Source of the DNA: an uncultured Kiritimatiellota bacterium
GTDB taxonomy: Bacteria > Verrucomicrobiota > Kiritimatiellia > RFP12 > UBA1067
DNA length: 20,612 nucleotides
Direction of reading: 5' to 3'
Assembly: GCA_934621385.1 (NCBI GenBank)
Contig: CAKTUI010000040.1
Location: forward strand, 1 to 20,612
Shown here piece by piece: positions 1-7,260 of this stretch. Both the position numbers and the translations under genes were made by a program. The notes below the pieces were generated by a model, which ran no database searches, was not told the origin of the DNA, and saw only the letters and a list, made by a program, of their open reading frames with translations. Within the stretch, counting starts at the first letter, position 1; each line of letters starts with the position of its first letter.

Positions 1-310
1 GACTAAGGTGCTTTCCCGTCGTCACGCCTGTCTCCGCCCGTGGCGATGGGCCTCTCCACCTTCTATAATCGGCAAAATCCCCGTTTGTGATGGGCATTTC
101 CGCGTCGATTCGCGCCGATGCGAGCGCGGGCATCCGTGCGAACGGGCGCAGCGAGATGCGCAGGCCCCGCCGGACGTACCCGTTCCACGCCGCCGCCAGG
201 ATCCTGCGCTCCCGGTCGGTCAGCCTGTACCCGGGGGCCTTGTGTATGGCATGCTTTCTCGTGCTCACGGCATCCGCCTTTCGTGTGTATGGTTTCTTGG
301 GGGCTCCCAT
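1..310 (-). CDS. Partial ORF at window edge, possible IS30-like transposase N-terminus
   Basis: Reading the minus strand from an ATG at 310 (or a GTG at 268), the frame stays open to base 1, giving at least 103 residues cut by the window edge. The residues decoded from about 221 to 131 read like a small basic DNA-binding domain: a YRLTDRERR stretch, then AAAWNGYVRRG, then ISLRPFARM, which resembles the helix-turn-helix entry of IS30-type transposases. The later part, toward the edge, looks less family-like and could follow a frameshift or decay. No catalytic DDE residues are inside the window. The gene runs opposite to its neighbours. It could also be a chance open frame in GC-rich DNA; the family guess rests on motif resemblance only. 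Confidence 0.35.
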   Translation of the reverse strand, partial: MGAPKKPYTRKADAVSTRKHAIHKAPGYRLTDRERRILAAAWNGYVRRGLRISLRPFARMPALASARIDAEMPITNGDFADYRRWRGPSPRAETGVTTGKHLS

Positions 311-461
311 TGTACACGATTTTCGGATGCCGTGGGCGTTCCCTTTTCGACTGCACGGGCCAGCAGTTCAACCTCTCTTCTTGTTCTTCCTCTCGGGCAT
401 GGTTCCTTCTGCTTTTGCTGACCCATTAGATCTTACAATTTTTCCCCCCCCCCCCTCTCTC
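311..461. other. Intergenic, pyrimidine-rich stretch
   Basis: Between the minus-strand partial ORF and the export-operon promoter there is about 150 bp with no credible gene. Its last third is strongly pyrimidine-rich on the plus strand, ending in a T5-C12-(TC) run directly before the -35 box. I see no clear terminator. Confidence 0.5.
444..455 (+). repeat. Homopolymeric C12 tract upstream of promoter
   Basis: Twelve consecutive C bases, preceded by five T (439-443) and followed by a short TCTCTCT run. The tract ends six bases before the TTGACA box. Tracts of this kind change length by slipped-strand mispairing in other bacteria and can tune promoter strength; that role here is inferred. Confidence 0.85.
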
Positions 462-491
462 TTGACAGTTGCGGGCGAGATGGAGTATAAT
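462..491 (+). promoter_or_regulatory. Sigma-70-type promoter of exopolysaccharide export operon
   Basis: A perfect TTGACA (462-467) and a perfect TATAAT (486-491) are separated by 18 bp. Predicted transcription start is about 498-500. The -10 box lies inside the longer open frame of the export lipoprotein, so translation must start downstream of it. This is the only strong promoter I see before the operon that follows. Confidence 0.85.
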
Positions 492-503
492 ACGCGCCAA
501 AAG

Positions 504-1193
504 ATGCAAGTAGTGCGCAGAGATTTGTTCAAACGATTGACGACATGGCTTTTTTCGGGCCTTGTTGGGGGGGTGTTCGTCTGCGGTTGCCACCTCATTC
601 CCTCAGATAATGATGCGGCAGACTTTCCTGATGTTGATGTCGCCACGCGCTATTGGGATGGGCCGCGCATTGGCCCTGGTATGGCGCTTGTTGTGCAGGT
701 TGGTTCGTCTACGGCTGAGTCGAAGGAGATGCAGGTCTTGGTTGATCAGAATGGGAGCGTGACATTGCCCTACCTTCTCCAGTCGGCGGTTCCGTGCGAT
801 GGCCTGACATTGGAGGCCTTGCGCCAGCGGCTCATCAAGGCCTATTCGGAGTATATTCGTCAGCCTCAGATTTCGGTGACATTCGGTCAGTACGACATTC
901 GTACGGGTGTCAGCCCGTGGGGAACTGTGACGGTCATGGGGGAGGTTCTTAACCCAGGCCCCGTCAATATGCCGGCGACGATGGATTTGACGGTGACGAA
1001 AGTTCTTCAGGTCGCGGGTGGACTTAAACCGTTTGCCGACAAGACGAATGTTGTCGTCTCTCGGCGCGACAAGGATGGTCGCTTGACGCGGACGAAGGTC
1101 AATTTGCGGGAAATCGGCGAGGGAGGCCGACCCGATAAGGATATTACACTCAGAGCGGGGGATGTGGTCAACGTCCCTGAAACCTGGTACTGA
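504..1193 (+). CDS. Wza-type polysaccharide export lipoprotein (Poly_export/SLBB)
   Basis: Predicted periplasmic/outer-membrane lipoprotein for exopolysaccharide export, about 229 residues. The N-terminus is basic (VRRDLFKR), then hydrophobic, and reaches a lipobox-like VCGC with the candidate lipidated Cys at residue 29. The Poly_export domain follows (IGPGMALVVQVG, then DQNGSVTLPYL). An SLBB-like domain contains VTVMGEVLNPGPVNMP and LQVAGGLKPFADK, and the protein ends with the typical LRAGDVVNVPE. The frame is open from 87, but the promoter -10 at 486-491 rules out starts before about 500; ATG 504 is chosen, with GTG 513 or TTG 525 as alternatives. Against E. coli Wza (about 380 residues) it is short and lacks room for the helical outer-membrane pore. 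The next genes are a secreted protein and a beta-barrel, consistent with a multi-part export channel. Confidence 0.85.
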   Translation: MQVVRRDLFKRLTTWLFSGLVGGVFVCGCHLIPSDNDAADFPDVDVATRYWDGPRIGPGMALVVQVGSSTAESKEMQVLVDQNGSVTLPYLLQSAVPCDGLTLEALRQRLIKAYSEYIRQPQISVTFGQYDIRTGVSPWGTVTVMGEVLNPGPVNMPATMDLTVTKVLQVAGGLKPFADKTNVVVSRRDKDGRLTRTKVNLREIGEGGRPDKDITLRAGDVVNVPETWY

Positions 1194-1214
1194 TAAGGAA
1201 AGGAAGGGTCTGGT

Positions 1215-2177
1215 ATGAGCATGAGATTCGCAGTTATTGGTATGGTGGCCGTTGCGTGTGCGATGGCTGCGTTGCCTGTCGTTGCACAGGATGCGGCGGC
1301 GAAGAAACTGCCTTTGGCTGAGGCCCGGGCGCAAATCGGCGATGCAATCAAGAGTCCCGACAAGCTGACGGCGATCATGAAGAGTCTGTCGGCAGAGGAT
1401 CAGGTGTCTTTCCTGGCGGATGTGAATGTCGCGATTTCGAAGTCTCCCGACCTTGGTGAGGGGAAGGTGGCTGCGGCGCTGAATGCGAACCGTGCGGCGC
1501 TGAAGGGCGCGGCGAAAGGCAATCTTCCCGCTTTGCTGGCGGAAGTCTTTGCTACGGCAACACCCGAGGCTCTGTCGGTCATCAACGAGCGCTTTGCAAA
1601 GGATGTTTTCAATCGTTCGAATGAGAAGCGCACCTACACGGATGAGCAGTTCACGCGGATTGCCGAGGGCGCAATGGCAAAGATTCAGCAGCGTACGGCT
1701 GGGAGTGATGAGGCGGCGGTTCGCAATGTGTTCGCCATTCTGATGTTCGTTCGTGCATCGAACGGCACGCCGGTAGATCTTGCAGACAAGTTGGTTGCGG
1801 GGCTTCCCGAGGGATCGCCGCGAGACCTTGCCAAGAACGAGTGGATTCCTTCCGCACTCGGGGTCAACGGCGAGAAGACCTACGAGCCGATGCTCGGTTA
1901 TGCTGAAGCGGGCGACCAGCCCAATGTGGAGGTTGTCATTTCGATTGCGGGACCGCAACTTCTGGATGCGATGCTGATTGACCTTGCGACCTCAATGAAG
2001 GGTGGGGACGGCAAGCCGCTCTTTGATTTCTCGGATAATGCGCTCGGCCTTAACAACAACCTGATTGGGGAAGACCAGGGGTTGGGGCGTGTTCAGCGGA
2101 CGCTTGATCCGACATTGCCCTGGAATCCCAGCAACAAGCGCCAGGAGTCCAGCGGGTATCAGTGGCAGAACCCCTAA
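1215..2177 (+). CDS. Secreted helical protein of unknown function in export operon
   Basis: 320 residues, not recognised as a named family. The first ~25 residues form a clear Sec signal peptide (MSMRF, hydrophobic core, then ALPVVAQ with likely cleavage after VVA). The mature part is Ala/Lys/Glu-rich and looks mostly helical. A less helical tail ends in a Pro/Asn/Gln-rich segment (LPWNPSNKRQESSGYQWQNP). No catalytic motif is evident. An AGGAAGG ribosome-binding site 8 bp upstream supports the ATG at 1215. It sits 21 bp after the Wza-like gene and 26 bp before the beta-barrel gene, so a periplasmic role in polysaccharide export, such as an adaptor between the two, is a reasonable inference but unproven. 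Confidence 0.6.
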   Translation: MSMRFAVIGMVAVACAMAALPVVAQDAAAKKLPLAEARAQIGDAIKSPDKLTAIMKSLSAEDQVSFLADVNVAISKSPDLGEGKVAAALNANRAALKGAAKGNLPALLAEVFATATPEALSVINERFAKDVFNRSNEKRTYTDEQFTRIAEGAMAKIQQRTAGSDEAAVRNVFAILMFVRASNGTPVDLADKLVAGLPEGSPRDLAKNEWIPSALGVNGEKTYEPMLGYAEAGDQPNVEVVISIAGPQLLDAMLIDLATSMKGGDGKPLFDFSDNALGLNNNLIGEDQGLGRVQRTLDPTLPWNPSNKRQESSGYQWQNP

Positions 2178-2203
2178 CTTAAGCCGAGAGAGGTTGAAGT
2201 AAA

Positions 2204-3457
2204 ATGAAAAAGAGTATTTTGACATTTGCGGTTCTTTCTCTCGCCGGATTCGCTGGCGCGGAGGTGATGGATCGTCCGACTGGTTACAAGATTGGCCAGC
2301 GTATGACGCTGAAGCCGTATGTGTCGCTGTCCTACACATACGACACGAATGTGGATTCCTCCAAGCGCGAGGAGGCGGGGTCGTCTTGGGTTGTCAATCC
2401 TGGGTTCGTCTTCGACTACCTTGGTGACAATTGGAGTTTGAGGGGTGGTGCGTACTACCAGTACCACGCGTATACGCGCTATTCCAAGAGCCTCAATGAG
2501 AACAGTTACGGCGAAAATCTTGCGTTCAACTGGTCGAATGTTGAGAACGGTGGTCCGGGCTGGAAATTGACGATTGCGGAGAACTATCAGAAGATTTCGC
2601 AGGATGACGACATGACGAACAGCGGTGGTCGCGGCCTTGGGCGTGATCGTTCGCAGTTTACTGTTTCTGCCGTCTTGGAGCGCCGCTTTACCGAGAACTG
2701 GCACGGTAATGTGAACGCGAGTTACTACTATCTCGACTATGACAATGATCAGTCGCAGTATGCGCCGATGTACGGCTGGTCGCGTTGGACGGTCGGTGCC
2801 GAGGCTGGCTACACGGCTTCGAAGTGGACCGACTACATCATTTCTGCGAACTATCAGGGTTATACGCAGGACAATGAGGTGGATCGCGGTGGCTCGATTG
2901 GCGTTCCGTCCAGCCGTCAGACGGACGGTGAGTCGAAGGGGTGGACGGTGCAGGGTGGTATCGCGTCCTATGCGACCGAGCGTATTAGTTATCGCGCCCT
3001 TGTCGGTTGGAGCGCGTTCAAGTACGGCGGCGGCAAGACGGACAACTCCTTCACCTATACGCTTTCGGCCAACTGGAAGATGACCGACAACTGGAATATG
3101 ATGCTCCTTGCGAATCGCTACTATCAGCCGTCCGAGCGTGAGTATTCTGCCTCCCTTCTTGCGGATGCTGTGAGTTGGGGTGTTGGTCACTCGATGATTC
3201 GCGGCAAGTTGAATGCGACGTTTGACCTCTCTTATCGTCATGAGGAGCACGCCTACACGGCCTATTCGAGCAATGACTACGATGAGGACATCTTGACGGC
3301 GCGACTTGGCCTGAACTACATCATCAACCGCTTCTTCACGGTCTTTGGTCGTGTTGAGTACCAGACGATGTTTGTCAACCGTGGTGACACGACCTCGCTG
3401 AATGAGTACGACTATGATCGTTGGCGTGCAACGATTGGCCTTCGTCTGACGTATTGA
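2204..3457 (+). CDS. Outer-membrane beta-barrel protein, putative exopolysaccharide porin
   Basis: 417 residues. A signal peptide (MKKSILTFAVLSLAGFAGA, then EVMD) is followed by a protein made almost wholly of alternating, Tyr/Trp-rich amphipathic strands such as YVSLSYTYDTNVDS, WSLRGGAYYQYHAY and RVEYQTMFVNRG. The last strand ends in an aromatic residue (ATIGLRLTY), the usual outer-membrane insertion signal. The YTYDTNVDS start resembles the outer-membrane barrels often encoded in exopolysaccharide clusters (EpsL/BBP2-like). In Myxococcus-type systems a separate barrel (Wzp) supplies the outer-membrane pore when Wza lacks one; the short Wza here makes the same role likely. Two adjacent stop codons end the gene. 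Confidence 0.8.
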   Translation: MKKSILTFAVLSLAGFAGAEVMDRPTGYKIGQRMTLKPYVSLSYTYDTNVDSSKREEAGSSWVVNPGFVFDYLGDNWSLRGGAYYQYHAYTRYSKSLNENSYGENLAFNWSNVENGGPGWKLTIAENYQKISQDDDMTNSGGRGLGRDRSQFTVSAVLERRFTENWHGNVNASYYYLDYDNDQSQYAPMYGWSRWTVGAEAGYTASKWTDYIISANYQGYTQDNEVDRGGSIGVPSSRQTDGESKGWTVQGGIASYATERISYRALVGWSAFKYGGGKTDNSFTYTLSANWKMTDNWNMMLLANRYYQPSEREYSASLLADAVSWGVGHSMIRGKLNATFDLSYRHEEHAYTAYSSNDYDEDILTARLGLNYIINRFFTVFGRVEYQTMFVNRGDTTSLNEYDYDRWRATIGLRLTY

Positions 3458-3461
3458 TAAC

Positions 3462-4877
3462 GTGCAGAAGTTGGCTTCCAAATACGGAATTGCGGCGCAT
3501 CTGGCTTTGTTGACGGTCGCGCCGCTTTTCCTATTCCCGTTTGTTTCGGTGGATACGGTGGCCACCGTTCTCCTGTGGCTTTCGCTCTTGGGGGCGATTT
3601 GGGTTGTGATGGGTCCCTCGCGCCGGGTGGATGAAACGGCGCACGAGGCACGCCTGCGCGTCCTTCATTCGTGTTTGCGCGACCCTCTCTTTTGGTTCTC
3701 ATTGCTGTTTATGGTCCTTGCCGGCGTTCGCTGGTTGAATTCAGGTGTTGATGCGGTCTATGATGCGGAGCGCGAGGTCTGGACGATGGCAGATGCCCAT
3801 TTTCCGATGTTGCCAGGGAGTGTCGCAGGAATTGGAATGCTGCCGTTCGCCGCTTCCGTTGCGTTGGTCGTTTTGTTTGCCGGTTTGCGCCATGCTGTGG
3901 GGCGTCAGGCGAGGATGTCGTTTGCGCTTGTGGCTTCTGTTCTCTCAGGTATCGCGGCACTTGCCTGTGTCCTTTCGGTCTCTTTTGGAGTTCCAGCGAC
4001 GCGGGCTTTGCTTTCTGTAGCCTCCTTTCGTCCTGAGAGTTTGGGGACGGCGTTTGGGCTCTATTTCCTGTGTAGTCTCGTAACCCACTTTGGGTGTGTT
4101 GAGTTTCGCTGGATTCGGGCGGAATTGCTTTCGGTTGTTGCGTTCGCGGCAAATGGCATCGCGCTTGTGACATTTGCGCCTGTCCTCACGGTCTTGGCGT
4201 TTCTGGTTGCCTTTTTCCTGATGGCTGTTATCTCATTTATCATGATGCGCAAGACACTCGTTGGGACGGGATCCTTCCGCTGCGCTCTGGCGGCACTGAC
4301 GGTTCTTGTGGTTATGGGACTCTTTGCCCTTTTTGCACCTCCCATCTTTGCGACGGGGGCGAAGGTCGAGTCCGTTATGGTGATGAAAGTTGTCCCGGAC
4401 AATCTACTCGTCTTGCGGTCGGTGCTGTCGGACATCGCGTTTCGTGCGTGGAAGACTATGCCGTGGACTGGTTCCGGGCTTGGGGCATTTCCGATTGACT
4501 TGCGCTTTTTTGCAAGTGCGGCGGATTGGAAGACTCTTGGCGCTGGCGTGACGATGATTCCGAACGGCTGGTGGCAGCTCTTGGTTGAGCGCGGCGTTGT
4601 TGGTGCGCTGACCTTCCTGATTGCATTCGCGCTCTTATTTTGGACGTATTTTCGTCGGCTTGTTCTTTCGTTTTCATCGATTCCCTGGCATCCGTTGCAA
4701 ATTCTGGGGCCGATTGCGATGTTGACGCTTGTTGGGTTGACTTTTGTGGACTGCTCGTTCTTGCGCGCAGACGTGTTGCTGGCCGTGTGTGGATTCGTGG
4801 CACTGTCGGCAAGCGACATTCCCGAACGAAAGAGATCGCGAGACGCTAAAAAGACGGAGGACGGCAATGGCCGATAA
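3462..4877 (+). CDS. O-antigen ligase/Wzy-like polytopic membrane protein
   Basis: 471 residues with about ten or more hydrophobic membrane segments. The C-terminal third has the loop expected of the O-antigen ligase/polymerase (Wzy_C) fold: a GSGLGAF segment, then NGWWQLLVERGVVGAL, which matches the family pattern of a polar dipeptide followed by an E-x-G turn. The family polymerises or ligates lipid-linked repeat units at the periplasmic face of the inner membrane. The likely start is GTG 3462, four bases after the previous stop, with no good Shine-Dalgarno, suggesting translational coupling; TTG 3471 is an alternative. The end overlaps the next gene by 11 bp. Assignment as polymerase rather than ligase rests on the operon context. 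Confidence 0.75.
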   Translation: MQKLASKYGIAAHLALLTVAPLFLFPFVSVDTVATVLLWLSLLGAIWVVMGPSRRVDETAHEARLRVLHSCLRDPLFWFSLLFMVLAGVRWLNSGVDAVYDAEREVWTMADAHFPMLPGSVAGIGMLPFAASVALVVLFAGLRHAVGRQARMSFALVASVLSGIAALACVLSVSFGVPATRALLSVASFRPESLGTAFGLYFLCSLVTHFGCVEFRWIRAELLSVVAFAANGIALVTFAPVLTVLAFLVAFFLMAVISFIMMRKTLVGTGSFRCALAALTVLVVMGLFALFAPPIFATGAKVESVMVMKVVPDNLLVLRSVLSDIAFRAWKTMPWTGSGLGAFPIDLRFFASAADWKTLGAGVTMIPNGWWQLLVERGVVGALTFLIAFALLFWTYFRRLVLSFSSIPWHPLQILGPIAMLTLVGLTFVDCSFLRADVLLAVCGFVALSASDIPERKRSRDAKKTEDGNGR

Positions 4878-7260
4878 GCCAATTTATTACGGAAGTTCTG
4901 AGCCGGTTTACGGGACCAGTAAAGGTCCCGTCTATTATGGAAAAGGCCCTGCCTATTACGGGAGGGGACCGGCCTATTATGGCGGGACGCGTTATGGCGG
5001 TGTTTACGGATCGCCGGCTTATGGCGGTGGTGGTGCTCAGAACGAGGACGGCTCGATTGTTGGCACGATTACCTTTGCGCGTATGCTGCGCGTTGTCTCT
5101 CAGCGGTGGTTGTCCGTCTTCGTTTTTCTTCTTGTCGGGCTTGTCGTTGCATTCGCCATTTATCGAATCTCGCCGACGATTTATGAGGCGGCAAGTGAAT
5201 TTACGGTTGATATGCGCCGCTCAACGGCGGGTTCCGGCCGGGGAGCCCTTGCCGAGGTAACCCCCGATTTCGGTAGCACCTATACGGAAATCTTCAATAC
5301 GCGAATTTCTGATTGGCGTAGCGACAAGATTGTGACGAAGATTGTCCAGCAGTATCGTGCGAACCATCCGTCCTCAACGGTTTCAGACGAGGAACTGATG
5401 AAGACGCTGTCGGATTCCAAACTCGACCTTCAGCGCAATTCACGAATCATCACGATTACCGTTCGCTCGGGAGATCCCAAACTCGCGGCCAATCTGGCGA
5501 ATGCCTATGCGGAAGCCATTGAGACCTTTACGGACGAGGAAAACAAGATTCGCTGCGACAAGGCCGTCTCGCAGATTCATTCAAACGTGGAGAAGCGTCG
5601 TCGGGAGGTGGACAAGATTTCCAAGCAGCTTCTTGACTTCCGGACGGCCCATAAGGTGGACAACTTGCGGTCGTCGCGTGACACGATTCAGCAGGGACTC
5701 TCGAAGACGACGGGGGATATTCTGGCTCTTGAGACCGAGGAGTCCCAGTTGGTTGAGTGGGAGAAAATGCTGGCCGAAGTTCAGAAGAACCCGGAGACCT
5801 ATGGCAACCTTTCGACGGGCGTACCCCGTGCGCAGGAGATTGCCAGCGAATACCGTGCCTTCCAGGATGCCTCAAGCGAGTACCAGACCCTCCTCGTAGC
5901 CTACACGGAGAATCACCCGGAAGTCATTGCCCGCAAGAAGGTTCTCGACATTTCGAAGCAGCGTTTTCTTGACGCGGCGGCGCGGGCACTCCTCACGGGT
6001 CGCTCGATGCTGAAGGTGGCGCGTAGCCAGCTTGCCAATCTTCGCACGAAGCAGGAGGATTTGAGGTCAGAACTTGCCTCGGTCGAGCAGCGCATCGTTC
6101 TGGCCGAGTCGGGGCTTTCGCAGTTGGAGGCGGAGTCATCCGTGGCCAACGAAGTTCTGAAGGGACTGATTCTGGATGAGAACCAGGCGCGTTTGGAGGC
6201 GGAGTCGAACAATGAAATTGTTCGCGTCGGCCGGCCGGCCAACGAGCCGCAGAAGCCGGTTCTGCCGAACCCGATTATCATCTTTGGCGCGGGCATCGTC
6301 CTTTCGATTGCGCTGGGACTCCTGTTTGTGTTGGTGATGGATAACCTTGAGGACACGGTCGTCAATCTTGCCGACATTGAAGGGCGTTTGGCCCTGAAGG
6401 TGTTGGCCGTTCTCCCGCACGTCCGGCGCAAAAAGCGCGAGCAGGTGGCGCGATTCACGGTTGAGGATAAGTATTCCCAGTTCGCCGAGTCTGTTGCTGG
6501 ATTGCGGAATCTTCTCGATTCGCCGCGATATGAGTCGATGTCACACTGCATGCTCATCATTTCGACGCAGCCGGGTGAAGGTAAGACCATTACCGCGACG
6601 TCCTTGTCGATTACGTATGCACAGGCTGGCAAGAAGACGCTTCTTGTTGACTTTGACTTGCGCCGTCCTCGTCTGGCGCATGTTTGGGGTCTGGACATCG
6701 ACCGGGCGCATAGTTTCTCCCATGTTCTGCAAGACGCGAATGGTGGCGCGAAACCCGACTTTGCCGCGTTGCTGAACAAGACGACGGTCAATGGACTGGA
6801 TGTCATTTCGTCCTTGCCGCCCGAGGGAGTTTCGCCTGCGACGATTCTTGGCTCACGCGTGGTTGCGGACTTTTTTGACTGGGCGCGGGCCCACTATGAG
6901 CGGATTATCGTCGACTCGCCGCCTTTTGGCCTGGTGGGTGACGTTGTCTCGCTGGCCATGCTGGTTGATTCTGCTATCATCATGTGCTGTCCCGATCGGA
7001 CGCATTTCAAGCCGATTCAGTACTGCTCGCGTTGCCTGACGGAAGCTGGGGCGAACATCCTCGGTGTTGTCGTGAATGACGTTGAGTTGTCGAGTGCCTC
7101 GGCCTTCAGCCCGTCCTCACACCGTCGGTATGGCTATGGTGGGTACTACGGCTATGGTGGGTATGGCCCCAGCGAAGAAAGCAAGAAGAAATCCGCTTCG
7201 GCTTCAAAGGGTGCGGCAGAGTCCCCGAAGCAGGAGGAGGAACTTGCCGATGAGGAATAA
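4867..7260 (+). CDS. Wzz/Wzc-type chain-length regulator fused to bacterial tyrosine kinase
   Basis: 797 residues, inner membrane. Order: a Tyr/Gly-rich N-terminal tail (residues 1-56, 12 Tyr); TM1 about 81-99; a periplasmic Wzz region with long coiled coils about 190-440; a Pro-rich motif before TM2 about 470-493; then a cytoplasmic BY-kinase. The kinase shows Walker A QPGEGKT (568-574, Lys573), Walker A' LLVDFDLRRP (Asp595, Asp597) and Walker B IIVDSPP (Asp683). The C-terminus carries a six-Tyr cluster in a Gly-rich tail (RRYGYGGYYGYGGYG), the usual autophosphorylation site. ATG 4867 follows a GGAGG-like site and overlaps the ligase gene; the frame is open from 4744, but that upstream part lies within the ligase gene. 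The N-terminal Tyr-rich tail is unusual. Cycles of Tyr phosphorylation in this family control polymer length and export. Confidence 0.92.
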   Translation: MADKPIYYGSSEPVYGTSKGPVYYGKGPAYYGRGPAYYGGTRYGGVYGSPAYGGGGAQNEDGSIVGTITFARMLRVVSQRWLSVFVFLLVGLVVAFAIYRISPTIYEAASEFTVDMRRSTAGSGRGALAEVTPDFGSTYTEIFNTRISDWRSDKIVTKIVQQYRANHPSSTVSDEELMKTLSDSKLDLQRNSRIITITVRSGDPKLAANLANAYAEAIETFTDEENKIRCDKAVSQIHSNVEKRRREVDKISKQLLDFRTAHKVDNLRSSRDTIQQGLSKTTGDILALETEESQLVEWEKMLAEVQKNPETYGNLSTGVPRAQEIASEYRAFQDASSEYQTLLVAYTENHPEVIARKKVLDISKQRFLDAAARALLTGRSMLKVARSQLANLRTKQEDLRSELASVEQRIVLAESGLSQLEAESSVANEVLKGLILDENQARLEAESNNEIVRVGRPANEPQKPVLPNPIIIFGAGIVLSIALGLLFVLVMDNLEDTVVNLADIEGRLALKVLAVLPHVRRKKREQVARFTVEDKYSQFAESVAGLRNLLDSPRYESMSHCMLIISTQPGEGKTITATSLSITYAQAGKKTLLVDFDLRRPRLAHVWGLDIDRAHSFSHVLQDANGGAKPDFAALLNKTTVNGLDVISSLPPEGVSPATILGSRVVADFFDWARAHYERIIVDSPPFGLVGDVVSLAMLVDSAIIMCCPDRTHFKPIQYCSRCLTEAGANILGVVVNDVELSSASAFSPSSHRRYGYGGYYGYGGYGPSEESKKKSASASKGAAESPKQEEELADEE
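4885..5034 (+). repeat. Tyr/Gly-rich short repeats encoding the kinase N-terminal tail
   Basis: The N-terminal tail of the tyrosine kinase is built from degenerate units of the form GP-(V/A)-YYG-(K/R), repeated at residues 20-25, 27-32 and 34-39, followed by looser RYGGVYG and PAYGG units. At the DNA level the TATTA(T/C)GG core recurs at about 21-bp spacing with synonymous changes, so the repeat is maintained at protein level. Confidence 0.75.

Noticed and set aside
444..455. C12 tract as a mere sequencing artefact
   Set aside because: Cannot be excluded, but the tract is intergenic and does not break a gene, so it is kept as an observation whose exact length is uncertain.
603..1958. Long minus-strand open frame (451 residues) opposite the export lipoprotein and the next gene
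   Set aside because: Low-complexity Arg/Leu/His-rich translation with no family features; it spans two plausible plus-strand genes with signal peptides and ribosome-binding sites. Such antisense frames are common in this codon usage.
2174..3565. Long minus-strand open frame (463 residues) opposite the beta-barrel gene
   Set aside because: Arg/Val/Ile-rich shadow of a clear outer-membrane barrel; no start context or domain signature.
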